Source of the DNA: Craspedostauros australis
Taxonomy: Eukaryota; Bacillariophyta; Bacillariophyceae; Mastogloiales; Achnanthaceae
Reading direction: 5' to 3'
Assembly (NCBI GenBank): GCA_026770025.1
Contig: JAMXDE010000043.1
Coordinates: 310,001-374,000, forward strand
Length of the DNA stretch: 64,000 nucleotides
The notes below the pieces were generated by a model. The model did not search any database. It was not told where the DNA came from and worked only from the letters and a program-made list of their open reading frames with translations. The translations under genes and the position numbers were made by a program. The first letter of the stretch is position 1. Every line of letters begins with the position of its first letter. This document shows positions 42,638 to 54,180 of this stretch, one piece after another.

Positions 42638-43807
42638 ATGTCGCAAGCAAATGAACATGCCGACGCGGCGATCATCATTCCGGATGAGGAACGATCGTTG
42701 GATGCGTCGGTGAGTGGGCATCGACGCCGATGATGGCACAGCATCGTGGAAGAAAATACAAACACTGTTCAGCCACAACATGATTGCAAATCCATTATTA
42801 TACAGTAAGAACCACGAACTCACACCATCGCAATTGCATTGGATCGCTCTCCACTCTCATCGTTTCATTGCATTGCACTGAATTGTACTGCATTCCATTT
42901 GACTGTCTATTCATTAATCCATTCATCGTGGTGGCCACAACAACCATCGACGAATGCATCGACATCGCGATGCCCGCAACCAAATCCACGACTGGACATC
43001 GTCGCGCCATGACACACGTTTGCATCACAGAATCGTCTGTTCCCAAAAGAGTACGATGGACATCTGAAATCATTAATGATCCCGCGAGAGGAGATCCTTT
43101 CCAGAATCCAAACCCTCGCAAAGACGTTGAGCAAGGACTATGAAGGCAAGCGCCCCGTCATGCTTTGCGTTCTGAAGGGAGCTTGTCCGGTGAGTCAAGA
43201 GTCATGTGATAATGTGTTGCGTTGATTCATGTTGGTTTGATTTGCCTCCCAAAGTTGGTTTGATTGCTCACCATCTCTCTTGCCCATCCATGCCATACCA
43301 TGCTATACCGCACCTTACCATGCCATTTGTTCCATTGCGGTTGATGCCTCGGCACATCACAATTCACGTCAGTTCTATCAACACCTGCTTGATGCCCTCC
43401 AAGACTGCAGACAGGGGTACACGATGGAGTTCCTCCGCGTATCGTCCTACCACGGCACCGAATCCACCGGCAAGGTAAAAATCAGCGGCGGTCTGAAGGT
43501 CGAAGACTTGAAGGGCAAGGACGTCATCATCGTGGAAGACATCATCGACACGGGCACCACCCTGTCCCAGCTCATTCCCATCCTGCAAGAACAGGGTAAT
43601 CCCAAAACCGTGGAAGTGTGCACTCTGCTGTCCAAGCGAATCGGCAAACCGGCGGCATACACTGCGAAGTACGTGGGATTCTCGATCCCTTGCCATTTCA
43701 TCATCGGATACGGTCTTGACTACAACGAGATATATCGCGACTTGAGAGATATTTGGGTCATCTCACAGAAAGGTATCGACTTTGACCAAAGTGAGTGGGC
43801 GGAGTAG
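42638..43807 (+). CDS. HPRT: Hypoxanthine-guanine phosphoribosyltransferase, three exons
   Basis: Exons 42638-42709, 43031-43189 and 43373-43807, all phase 0 with canonical GT-AG introns of 321 and 183 bases; 221 residues. It converts hypoxanthine or guanine plus PRPP to IMP or GMP in purine salvage. Visible motifs are the pyrophosphate loop LKGA (exon 2), the flexible loop RVSSYHG, the PRPP-binding signature VIIVEDIIDTGTT and the purine-binding end region KYVGFSIP..FIIGYGLDYNE..RDLRDIWVI. Only the assembled exons show the whole enzyme; the third exon alone looks like a truncated protein. No organelle signal is obvious, so cytosolic (or glycosomal-like) location is open. The first exon codes just 24 residues, set by ATG 42638 and a GTGAGT donor. 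Confidence 0.95.
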
Positions 43808-44155
43808 AGTGAAACAGACTGTAGAAGAGATGGGACATAATTATTGCTTCTCTTGGCGTACTCTACGCACACTCCCTTTCGTCATCGATTTCGTCTTGGG
43901 TTGATTGCTCTTGAAGGAGATGGATGATAAACGTCTGACCAATTCATTCCACACCATCGCAGCAACAGTCCATCCAATGGCCTTCTTTCAATGCGCATGT
44001 ACGAGTACAGTACGACGAGTACTTGTGTATTTGTTTGTTCCTTTTAAGTGCATTGTTTTGTTTTCGAATGTTTCTGTGTGATACGTACGTCTGCATGGAT
44101 TGTGTATGTGTATTGCGATCATTGTCAGCTTTAACGTGCAACATGTTTCCTCTCA
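43808..44155. other. Convergent intergenic region
   Basis: 348 bases between the stops of HPRT and the DUF6824 gene. Contains GTACGAGTAC- and GTACGACGAGTAC-like short palindromic text near 43998-44025. No gene. Confidence 0.45.
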
Positions 44156-46489
44156 TCAAACGTGAGACTCCTCCGAGGCGTCGGCATCAACTTCGGCAAT
44201 GGCGCAATCGCCATCTTCGTGCATGATGTCTTCTTGTTTGAATGCAACTGCGCCAATGTCCAAATCCATATCCATGCTCTCCTGTCCATGAGCGTTGTCC
44301 GTGTTGGAGAACTGAGCATTGTTGTTCATTTCCTCCTTGACTTTTGCTCGTTCTTGCACTTCCCCATGTCCATCTCCATGCCCATGTCCGTTGTTCTGAT
44401 TGCGCGATTGCTCCTGCTTCAGCACCATGTCACTTTCCAATTCAAACGGTGGGATCAAAAGCTTCTCGTCTCCCATCAAGCCATCATCCAGACCTCTCTG
44501 AGCATCAAAACTCTGGGGGAACCCATTATGGAGTGATGGCGCGGCGCCGACGGTGCCATCAGCATCATCTTGCATCCGAATCATTCTTTGCGAACGCTGC
44601 TGCCTTGCCTGTAGGTCATGAGACAACCAAAGACGTTCAAAATCGAAGAGAGTCTCATCATCGTCATCGCCGTCGTCGCTGCCGCCATCGTCATTGTACA
44701 AGTAGAGAGAGGATGGTGCACCCACCCATCTCTGTTCGTGGTGGCGCTGTTGCAGGCCATTGGCGGCATGCAGATGCGACAAGGATTCTTGTTGCACCTC
44801 ATCTTGCTCATGCACGGTGGTTTGTGTGTCGCTGCCAGGCGATCGTGAAGGACGAGCAAGATTCAGGTCACGCAGTGGAATTGGCTCGTACATTTCAGCT
44901 GTGCCAACACCGCCTTGTTCATCAGCGTGCACATCAGCAGCCCCAACCATGAAATGACAATACGCATCCATTCGAAGTGGCTGTGGCATAGCTGAATCCA
45001 TGCCGTTGTCAAGCTCAGTTGCAGTCTCAGCCACCATGCCCCGTGACGATGTTGCATGTTTGATTGGTGGCATCAGCGTCCAAGCTGCGTTGGCGGCCTG
45101 TTTCTGTTGTGATTGTGGCTTGTGATGTTGGTCGCGATTTTGTGAACGCGCTGAATCGGTGTTTGCGTGAGTTTGGAACGCCCTTTCTGTCGGAACAAAT
45201 TCGCCGTGGGCGGCATACCCAGAGCCGTCACTGAATGTGCCATCAGGCACTTGCTTCGCCCCCGATCGTGCCGCAGCAGCCGCAATGACTACTGATGCAA
45301 CATGCTCGTCTCTTCCGTGAGGAGAGGTGCGAAAAGGATGTGCTGCAGCAACACGTGGCACAGCTGGTGGCGATGTCTCTGTGAATGATGTGGATGCCGC
45401 ATGCGATGATGATGCCGACGGCGAAGGCGAAGGCGGAGGAATCGCCAGGTTGAGGGAAGGTGGATACTGGTGCTGCTGGATGCTGTACGGATGCGTCCGT
45501 GGCGTTCTCTTCATCCTCAGACCATGCTGCACCTTCTTGAAGGCATTGAGATCCGTCTCCTCCACCCATCCGTAATTCTCATCTTCTGGATCTCCGACTG
45601 ACACCTTTCGCAGGAAACGGACGACCAGTTGGCGAGCCTCGCCGCCACCACCACCAGCAGCTCCTGCTTGCTCTGCTTGGTCGTCATCAACTTGCAACCC
45701 GCCATACACAGCATCGCTGTTATCGTCCTCATCAGCCTGATGTTGGAAGCCGAACTTGACGAGGTCAATGACATGCCAGACGAGGCTGTTCTTCGTCGCA
45801 TTATCAGACGCTGCCGCATACTCGGGCTTGTGATCCAAGATGATTGCATGCATGCGCAGGTTGCCAGGGTGCATCTGGTACGGTTTGCCTCGTCCAAAGA
45901 TGACATCGTACTTCCTTGGTCTGTGATGGATTGTCGCAGCCACCGCAGTGCAGATTGTGCCATTGGCAATATGCGTTGTTTTGGTTGTTGGTGTGGTTGC
46001 GGAGGCATCGGTTTGGTTGCGTTTTTGGGAGCGATTGTCATCGAGTTGGTTGCGATTTTGTGATGCTGACATGCTGAGAGAAACGAAAGAACCAACGGGC
46101 GAAGCCGGCGCAGCCAGAGCCTGTGCCTCAGTGGTTGGGGTCTTGCACCGCCGTGGTGGCGATCGCCTTTGCGCTACTTTAGCAGCAGTGGTGGTGCTCC
46201 TCGTGGCTGACTTTCTGGCCGTGCGACTGGATCCGCCTCTTGGCTTGGCTTTTGGCAGAGCTGCTCTCTTCGCCGTCACCGTCGTTCTGGCCTTGGCCTT
46301 TGCCTTTGCCTTTGGTTGTGCCTTTGCTTTAGCCTTGGTTCTGGATGTTGGTTTGACTTTGCTTCCACGTTTGGTTTTGCTTGGGGCTGCAGGTTTGACT
46401 TTCGGTGTGATGTTGACCGAAATTGTGGCGAGACGTGAATGTGGTACGGATGTGAGCTGAAGTTGGGTGTCTGGTGCTGCCGGTATCAT
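44156..46489 (-). CDS. DUF6824-domain protein with basic N-terminus, putative nuclear factor
   Basis: Single-exon protein of 777 residues. Residues 28-110 are Lys/Ala/Pro-rich (KAKAKAQPKAKAKAKAR), like histone-H1 tails, with a PKAKPRGGSS element resembling an AT-hook. The recognisable domain is at about 190-325: KYDVIFGRGKPYQMHPGN, then a central helix region (ATKNSLVWHVIDLVKFG), a species-specific acidic/Gly insertion, and RQLVVRFLRKVS..GWVEETD. This domain is widespread and multi-copy in diatoms; its biochemical function is not established, and DNA binding is often supposed. The remainder is low-complexity with His, Gln, acidic and Ser runs. The frame is open about 37 codons upstream (with a Gln run) but without an ATG, so a short 5' exon is possible. 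Confidence 0.85.
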   Translation of the reverse strand: MIPAAPDTQLQLTSVPHSRLATISVNITPKVKPAAPSKTKRGSKVKPTSRTKAKAKAQPKAKAKAKARTTVTAKRAALPKAKPRGGSSRTARKSATRSTTTAAKVAQRRSPPRRCKTPTTEAQALAAPASPVGSFVSLSMSASQNRNQLDDNRSQKRNQTDASATTPTTKTTHIANGTICTAVAATIHHRPRKYDVIFGRGKPYQMHPGNLRMHAIILDHKPEYAAASDNATKNSLVWHVIDLVKFGFQHQADEDDNSDAVYGGLQVDDDQAEQAGAAGGGGGEARQLVVRFLRKVSVGDPEDENYGWVEETDLNAFKKVQHGLRMKRTPRTHPYSIQQHQYPPSLNLAIPPPSPSPSASSSHAASTSFTETSPPAVPRVAAAHPFRTSPHGRDEHVASVVIAAAAARSGAKQVPDGTFSDGSGYAAHGEFVPTERAFQTHANTDSARSQNRDQHHKPQSQQKQAANAAWTLMPPIKHATSSRGMVAETATELDNGMDSAMPQPLRMDAYCHFMVGAADVHADEQGGVGTAEMYEPIPLRDLNLARPSRSPGSDTQTTVHEQDEVQQESLSHLHAANGLQQRHHEQRWVGAPSSLYLYNDDGGSDDGDDDDETLFDFERLWLSHDLQARQQRSQRMIRMQDDADGTVGAAPSLHNGFPQSFDAQRGLDDGLMGDEKLLIPPFELESDMVLKQEQSRNQNNGHGHGDGHGEVQERAKVKEEMNNNAQFSNTDNAHGQESMDMDLDIGAVAFKQEDIMHEDGDCAIAEVDADASEESHV

Positions 46490-47988
46490 GATTTGCTGCT
46501 GCTGCTGCTGCGAAGAGTGAAGGGATTGTGCGCGCGTGTGTTTCAGATAATTTGCCTCGTGGTGTTTTTGCTGCAGGTGTGATCGATTGCCGATGAAAAA
46601 ACCCGCGATTCAGAATATGTCGAGTGTCAACCGCGTAGATCGGCCACTTTATTCCAATTTGCTTGTCTTCGTCCAATGAATTTGAAACACGGCAGATGCT
46701 GGCTGCACGATCTCGTTGCTTTGCGCACCTCGTGGGGAGTTTTGGTTGGCTGTGGAGTTAGTGGGGTGGTGATGGTGATGGCGATGGTGGTGGCGATGGT
46801 GGTCGCGACGATGATGGTGATGTACTCCTTGACAGCGAAAACCACTGAGGAAAGAACGATGATGAGGCTGATGGTTCAAGGAAGAGCCCGGAATACGTGC
46901 GAAAAGCCGTGGTGAGGGGATAGCGCTTGGCTGTTGAGGTGGAATATTTTATGGATTGCTCTCGGTAATTGGTGTGTCGTGGACGTGATGTTGAAGAGAA
47001 ATGAGCCCAAGAATTACACACGACTCCATTTGCTGTGATGTGCCGTCATTGCTCGTTGTACCTGCACCCTGTCAGTGCTCTTGCGTGTGGCAAATGCGCG
47101 GCGAGGAAGTGCTCCCTCGCCAGATCGCCTTCGGTTTTGTGGTCCACGATTCTGATGACAAATCTTCGTCCATCTTTGTTGTTGTCGCTGTGGTTTGGAT
47201 TGTGGGAGGACTGACTTTTTTCCCTCCGACTTGTGTTGATTTGTTGCTGAAACATCGTTCCGGGAGTCAGGATTCATCGTGACTGCTGCCACGATTCCAA
47301 TTCGTGCAGGTTTGGATCGGACGGTTCTTGTCCGGCAACTCGAATCGTGGACACGACATCATCAAATCGCGATTTGTGCCTGATTTGTGATGGCACGTTT
47401 CGATGAGATAAATCACGATTCAATGCATCCATTTCAGGCGTGGATCTTTGTTTCGTGGTGGATTGTTGCAATCTGCGTACGGCCCCATTCAGCGAAGTCG
47501 AGTATTATTCTGCGGATTTGAGATACTGAAACGTGATATTTTTAGATATCAATTTTTCGTGTTGTCCATTAGGGTTAGATATATTTAGCTAGCTTCTACG
47601 ACACAAATACATGGCTGGCTTGTCCTCACCGTGGACGAAAATGGTGGCGTCATCGACGGTCGATGCCAGACTGAGATGGTATCCAGCCGCCTCGATGGTG
47701 ATGTTGCGAAAGGTTCAGTGTTACGTTCATTCCTTGTGTTGTCGATGGTTTGGCTCTGGTGTGCGTTACCTCCTTTGTGCGTGGGATGTCAAACAGCACG
47801 GTGTTGGTGGTGGCATCCCTACACGTCCACTTCCACGTTCACGGCAATAGCAACACTTGCGAATATGACACAACATAATATTATATCATATAGTATCATA
47901 TAATAATACAGTATTGTGTTATGGAGCATAACACCAGGGACCAGGAAAACAAACACAGTAGAAACATGTAAAGATAGTATTCTACAAA
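46490..47988. other. Intergenic, no gene seen
   Basis: Upstream of the DUF6824 gene: a (GCT)n run at 46494-46510 that would code Gln in that gene's frame, then a GATGGTGATGGCGATGG tract at about 46765-46825. AT-rich near 47870-47920. The retroelement remnant begins at its end. No coding signal. Confidence 0.45.
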
Positions 47989-50900
47989 ATGAATGCAAAC
48001 ACCGAAACAGCACCGACGTCAATGGGTGTCAACTGTAGAAAAGATACAGAAGTGAGGCCAACAGCAGCGACAATGGCAGGCAAAGCAATGGTAAATCATA
48101 AGGAGACTGCCAACGGCATACGCGGAGGAGGACAGTCACAAACAAGGGCTGTCAAGACCATGCCAAGGAAGGCTGGGAGCAAGAAACGGGATAAGATGCT
48201 GACACTTGTGGAAGGAGAAAACGAGGAAGGAGTCTCCATTGCACGTAAGACAACGACAAGCATGTGTAAATCTCTGCCAGGAGAAATCCACAAGGTAGCT
48301 GTTTCATTCTCCTACCGTGAAGTGATGGCAGAGGAAGGCAGGTCGATCCATATCCTGGTGAAAGGGATGATGAATCAACGATAAAGGTGGACTGGGAAGG
48401 CGACTGCGAAAACAGGACACACCATCCCGGTGCAGGAAGTGCAGGTGTTCATCAGCATGGTCATCGATGGAAGAAAAAAATTCGGTGTAGCGCAAGTGCC
48501 CAAAACAGACGAACGACGACAGCAGATCCAACAACTCGCTGCTGACTTGAGCATGACAGATCCAAACATGGTGCTGAAAGACATGATGATTCCCAATTCA
48601 GGAGGGCTCCTGAGGAAGACTGAGATCACCATTGTGCGGAGAGCGGCTGTGAATGTGTTGGGGTCACGGTACCCTGACATCACGTTCGTTCCCCAAGGCA
48701 AAGATGCGGTAATGGGGGAAACCGAAAGCAGCATGATGAGCACAACCGCAGAAGGGAGCGGAAAGAAGGGAAAGACAAGAGATAGCGACATCGTCCAACC
48801 AAGAAACCTCAAGCAGAAGAAAATCAAATTCATGACCAGCACACCAACCGCGATAGAGGTGGAGGGACAGCGTTTGGCAAAGGCGATGGAGCACAACACA
48901 AGTAGTGAGAGTGAGGAGTCCGATGAGGATGAGGAGTCATGCAAGAGTGAAGGGAGCACAAGCAGTGCGAAAACGGATGAAAACAGTGATAGCGATGCAT
49001 CCGTGGAGAGCAAGACCACGCATACGCTGAAGAAAGGCATGGTAGTGAAGAGATTTGACATGACAGTACTGGTCAAATCAGGCGGCAATCCAGTGAAGAG
49101 GTATCTGAAGCCACTTAAAAATGGCTAGGGGCGCTCAAGGATCACGACGACACAATCTTTCTCATGGTGTGGAAGGTGCAAGACATCACCGAGGTGATCG
49201 GCAATGCCAACCAATTTCCAACAACTGAGAAGGAGCTGATGGTGTACATGAGCACAACGAAGGCAACATTGAATGGTCGAATGGTGGCGGCACACATGCG
49301 TATTGCTATGACATGTGATCCAAAGGACATCGTGTCAAAGTCAGGATCGCAGCTGAGTTTCTTCTACCAGCCGACTGGACAGACTCTGTACAAGAGACTG
49401 CTGGATGAAGCGGAGTACACAAAGCAAATTGGAATGCTCACCTACACGAGGAACTTTTCCAATGGACCTGCTATATGCGCCATCATCAACAAGCGTCTGA
49501 AGGCTGCAGGAGTCGAAGGCGAAGTTGGGGGGAGAGTCAGGGCGGACGGAATGATCAACCAGGAATGGCAAGATGCTCATAAAGCTATGGGGAGGAGTTT
49601 CAAGGTGCAACCTTGGCAAGTTCTCAGGCTTGAAGCTGACATCTGCTTACATGTGAGAATCGCCGAAATCCTCTGTGAGATGTTCAATGACATCTCCAAG
49701 ATTGGGCCAGGAGGACTCTGCAACAGATTCATCCCCCATCCAATGGCAATGACGTTGGGCCCAGATGGAGTGGCAGCCATGAAGATGCTACGGAAACACA
49801 AAGTGGTAATGGGAAGGATAGTGGAAGTGCGAATCAGAGGGGTCGAAGACCTTGATGAGCTGGACACGACGGATCCAAGGAACCACTGAGATCGAACCTT
49901 GCCAATCAGGTGCATCTGATCACAAAGAGGCTGGTGTTTATCCACGTTGACAAGCAGGAGGTGCCCTGGAATGGCAAGACCGACATCGCCTACGCATACA
50001 TGCTCCCAGAGCATCTGGTGAGGGCAGAGGCGATCGTAAACACCCTGGCAGCGAGGTGCACGTGGGAAGTGGGAGCCACCAGCGCGAACTGGTTCACTCT
50101 GACTGAGCAAGCCAAGGTGCATCAGGTGCAGTATGACAAGGAGACTTGGAAGGACGTGGTGCTTCAGATCGAATCGATGTTGATGGTGGCAGACGAATTT
50201 CCGGATGTCGAGATCAAAGGACTCGAAGTGGTGGAAGGATCGTTATTTTGACTGCTGGCGCTTGACGACAAAAATGCATACTCGTTCACAACGCACACCA
50301 GTCGAAAAGGAACGGCGCTCGACAAGCCTATCAAGTCGGTCATGAAGCGATGCATGGTGGAGGCTCCTGCGAGCATCCTACCAGGCCGTGGCGACAAGTG
50401 CAGGTATGATGCGAATCTTCCAGGCGGTAGGAAGCAAGTGGTCAATGGTGGTTCCACAGTCGTGGTGGGCAAGTGTGGCTGAATAAGCATCTGCAGCACA
50501 GCTGGAAGTGTGAATGGTGGAGGATCTGATACAACCGAGGAGGCAGGGTGATCGCCCGATAATGGAAGCCATTGCGGAGCTGTGCAACAGGGAGGAAATG
50601 CAACAAGTGAATCTGTGTCAAAGGTCAATGAAGTTGTTCTGGATGTCTGAGATCGTTACGGCGGACGGAACAGGCATTCTGAAGGCGGCCCTTGAAGATG
50701 ATGGAGCGATGGTGGAAGCCAGTGAAGTGAACGTGCCTACAGTTGGGCGGCTCAAGCAAGCGTATTGGGCAACATGGAGGTCCAAGCTCAAGGAGATGCT
50801 GGGTCGGAATAGTGTGCTTCAGGATCGTTTACGGCTGGGCAAGTGGAGCAGTGCAGGCAGTGCGGCCTCCATGAGGTAGAATGAGCAAACTGGGAGGCTT

Positions 50901-52597
50901 CAGGTCCATGGCGATGGATGGATGGGATGGATGGATGGATGGAATGGGGGGAGGGAGGTTCCGATGAAGTCAAGAAGGAAGCTGTTTTCGCAAGTGCCGG
51001 GAGTGGTGGGAAATGGAGAAGGGTCCCCGTGGATGGCTACAAGCAAGGAGATGGCATACTGATGCTGACAGTTGGCGAATGGGATGATACCGTGGTGGCA
51101 GATACCCAGGGGATGGAGAATGTCTGGGGAGATCTTGGCAAGGCCAAGTCATGGGCTGGGAAACACATCCAATGCGAGGTCGACTGGAGAGATATGGCCC
51201 AGAGTATACGAGAAGAGACGGCGGTTGGCAGAAGTAACGAGTCTGCCAGAAATGGCAAGGGAATGGCGGCATGGGCGATGGCCACTGATGAGACTCTGGA
51301 GGTGATGGTGTTTGGAACCTTTGAGGCTCCGCGGAGGGAGGGCCTGACATCGTCCCAGCAAGCGGAGTTGGCGGGAATCTACGGTGCGCCAATGAAGGTT
51401 TGGGAAATGGAGGAGAGGTTTGGAATACAAGGTGGACGGGGGCGCTGAAGCTGTGACAACCTGTAAGCCCTGAAGGTGCTGGAGTGGGTACATGAACCGG
51501 ATCTGGCGAGTCCTGGTCACGACATGATGGTGGCTGCCATGAGGGTCCGAAGCCAGCTGAGTACAACATTTGTGGGATGACACGTGCGTGGGCATCAGGC
51601 CGAGCACAAGAAGCCTGACGAACTTGATGTGTGGGAGCATATGAATGCCATTACGGACCGGATCGCAGTACAGTGATGACGAATGCTCGAAGAGGGCGAT
51701 GCGTGGAGCTCTCACCAGAACACAGGGACGTGATCGTGGCACATTGCAAGACAAGGCGTTCGCAGGTCGAGCATCATGTATGCCAGTGTCGTTGGAGATG
51801 TGGTGGAGGCGGACATGGCGAGGGTCAGGTGGGAGCGAGGCATGAAGGTGATCGGTGGTGATGCCAACAAAAGCGTGCAACGACGGGTGGCGGGCAAGCT
51901 CACCAATACACAGAGGGTGCTCACCATGGAGCTCACAATACAGGAGGTGGCTGTGGGAATGCAGATGGTTTGGTAGAAGGCAAGGACGAGTGACAGCTGC
52001 CCCAGGTGCGGCAAGATGGAAACTCATGGCCACCTCTGGATCTGCTGCTCACTGGAATCGATGGCATTTTGGAAAGTGCAGTGGAAACGGCTGAGGATCA
52101 CGATGTGGAAGATGCCAACTCATCCTGCCATTGCAAAAATACGGTTGAGCAATGTCAAGCAAGTGTTGAGAGGGCTGGGACCTGTTGGACGCATATGCGC
52201 GAACTGGGCTGAGGCAAAGCTGATGGACGATCAACAGGAGGCGGGATGGGATTGGCTGGTCACGGACGTGATCGTGGGGTCATGGACCGAGTTACAGGAG
52301 CAGTACTACGCGCAAATCGGTCGCAGGCTGTCCACAGCAAGGTGGGCGGCACGGATCGTGCACAAGCTCTGGAAGGTGGCATGGGAGCATTGGCACCAAC
52401 GCAATCAGGCGATGCATCGCACTGATGAGGGGCCAGAGGCTCACATGAGGCAGGTGGTGCGAGACTACAGCTCAACCCTGCAAGATGCAGCGCAACTACG
52501 AGGGGCAAGCATGGCTATGTGGGCCCAACTACAGCTGTCAGGCAAAGGAGCCACAGCTATGGGAACAGTCGCAATATGGTTTGGACAAGTGCACTGA
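47989..52597 (+). pseudogene. Decayed retroelement: gag-like and RNase H parts, no reverse transcriptase seen
   Basis: A chain of same-strand frames broken by stops and shifts. 47989-49128 (in-frame TAA at 48382-48384) is a polar gag-like start. A -1 shift near 49114-49128 leads to 49129-49889, with HPMAMTLGPDG and RIRGVEDLDELDTTDP, motifs I associate with a repetitive diatom gene family. A further shift leads to 49910-50251 (VFIHVDKQ). 50514-50879 is another piece. 50918-51448 looks RNase H-like (KGMAAWAMATDETLEVMV then SSQQAELAGIYG). After TAG 51974-51976 comes a zinc-finger-like end, CPRCGKMETHGHLWICC, and a Trp-rich helix (WKVAWEHWHQRNQAMH) to 52597. RNase H plus a late CCHC-type motif is typical of LINE-like and related elements. 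No YxDD or other polymerase motif is visible, so that part is deleted or lies in an autonomous partner. Confidence 0.6.
50918..51448 (+). pseudogene. RNase H-like segment of the decayed retroelement
   Basis: 176 open codons. AAWAMATDE matches the first-strand Asp region and QQAELAGI the catalytic Glu helix of RNase H. The later Asp/His motifs are expected beyond the stop in broken frames (GDANKS near 51859). A GGATGG repeat at 50912-50942 lies at its start. Not a free-standing host gene, because flanking frames continue the element. Confidence 0.5.
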
Positions 52598-54180
52598 GTG
52601 CTGCAGATACCAGGCAATAAAGTTCCCGTTGAAGCCCGAACTTGGCTCCGCCGATGGCGGTACCTGGCCATCGTGAACGAGGCTGTCCCTGGATTTCCCT
52701 GCATGAGTACACAAATACATACACCTTACATATTACCAGAGAGCCACGAATAGTGGAGAGCAGGATAGGTGGAGGCCGTCGTGATCCCCTGAGCGTGCAT
52801 ACATATTGACTTGATAGCCGTTCTGCCTCGTGCCCTACACGAGATAAAAGCGGGTGGCGTAAAAAAGTCTACAGTGCAGGCTGGGCACACACTAATCAGC
52901 TTAATCCATGAGTTATATGTATAGTGCAATGGAGCACAGTGACTTATCCTTCGGTATGCAAAATATAATTTTGTTGAACACTTAGGTTTGTTTGTAAATA
53001 CAAAGTCCTGCTGAACCTGCTTTGCTCCCATGGACATGGGACGCCATGGCCATCTACTGAGCCGTTGGTATGGTGTGGAAAGAGACTGGTGGTGGCAGTG
53101 GTTTTACTTGTTGTTTCTGGTGTTGTGATGTGAGTGCTTGCAGGTTCACTGACACTGAAACAAGAAGTTGAGAGGAGAGCAGATGAACAACAGCCAGAAG
53201 CCAACAATGACTGTTTGCGACGACCAGCAGAGAGGAGGTCCAAGCACACAGGCAGGGAATAGACCTGAAGCAAGGACGAGGCTGTACAATTGAGTGGGTA
53301 CATGGAGGGAAGGCAATGTGTGCTGAATGGGACGTGGACGAAGCTCAACCTGTTGGGCCATGAACGGTGGCAGAACCGAGAACAAGGCAGTGTGACAGTC
53401 TTGGTGGGGGTCAGGCTTTGGATTACACACCAACCCACAACTCTGGATCTCGACAACTGATCCACGGCCCAGATAAAGCAGCAACTTCAGCATGCCTACT
53501 GCCACTGCCCAATCCTCGACATTGTTTCGCAACAACCCGCCTCACCCACGCGAAATGTGAGTGTGTCGATAAAGGACACGACTGGACATTGGTCGAAACA
53601 CGACTGAGAATTTCGAATCCAAGTCGCCCCTCTACGTTCGCATGCCTCACGTGTTTAGTCGTAGACTAATGCGAAAAATATAAACTTTTTAACTACAAGG
53701 CCCAGAAGCTTGTAACTTAACCCATATACTATCTACAACATAATAGGATGATTTAAGTAAAAATATTAAAAATCCGCATTTGTATACTATCGTATCCTGA
53801 ATGGGGTCGTACGTCTCACCAACAAGATCGCAAACGTGGGCGCGAACACGACGATTGAGCACATTAACAAGCGAAGAACAAATACGCGACCAGATCGAAA
53901 CACGCGAGGAGCGGTGTCGAATCAACGTCCCCTTGACAACAACAACAACAACAACAACGTGCTCTGCGGAGCCAGACAAACGCCATCCTTGATTCATGTC
54001 TGAAGATCCTGCCCATAAAACGAAACCAGGCCTGCCTTCAACTGCCCCAGCAACGCTGTCATCAATCATCTGCATCGACGTCCCAAACCACACCACCCTC
54101 ATCAGCACCTATTCTGCCATTATCACCTCCACTCCCACCCCTTCTTCTTCTCCACAATACGAAAAGCGAAGAACTTCACC
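52598..54180. other. Intergenic, no gene seen
   Basis: Includes probable 3' sequence of the decayed retroelement (to about 52700), then unremarkable DNA. An (AAC)n microsatellite lies at 53937-53958, 220 bases upstream of the VWA gene. Minus-strand frames at 52944-53535 show no domain. Confidence 0.45.

Noticed and set aside
43280-43807. Treating the 175-codon frame as a complete phosphoribosyltransferase
   Set aside because: It lacks the pyrophosphate loop, which lies in the preceding exon. A three-exon model gives the full-length enzyme.
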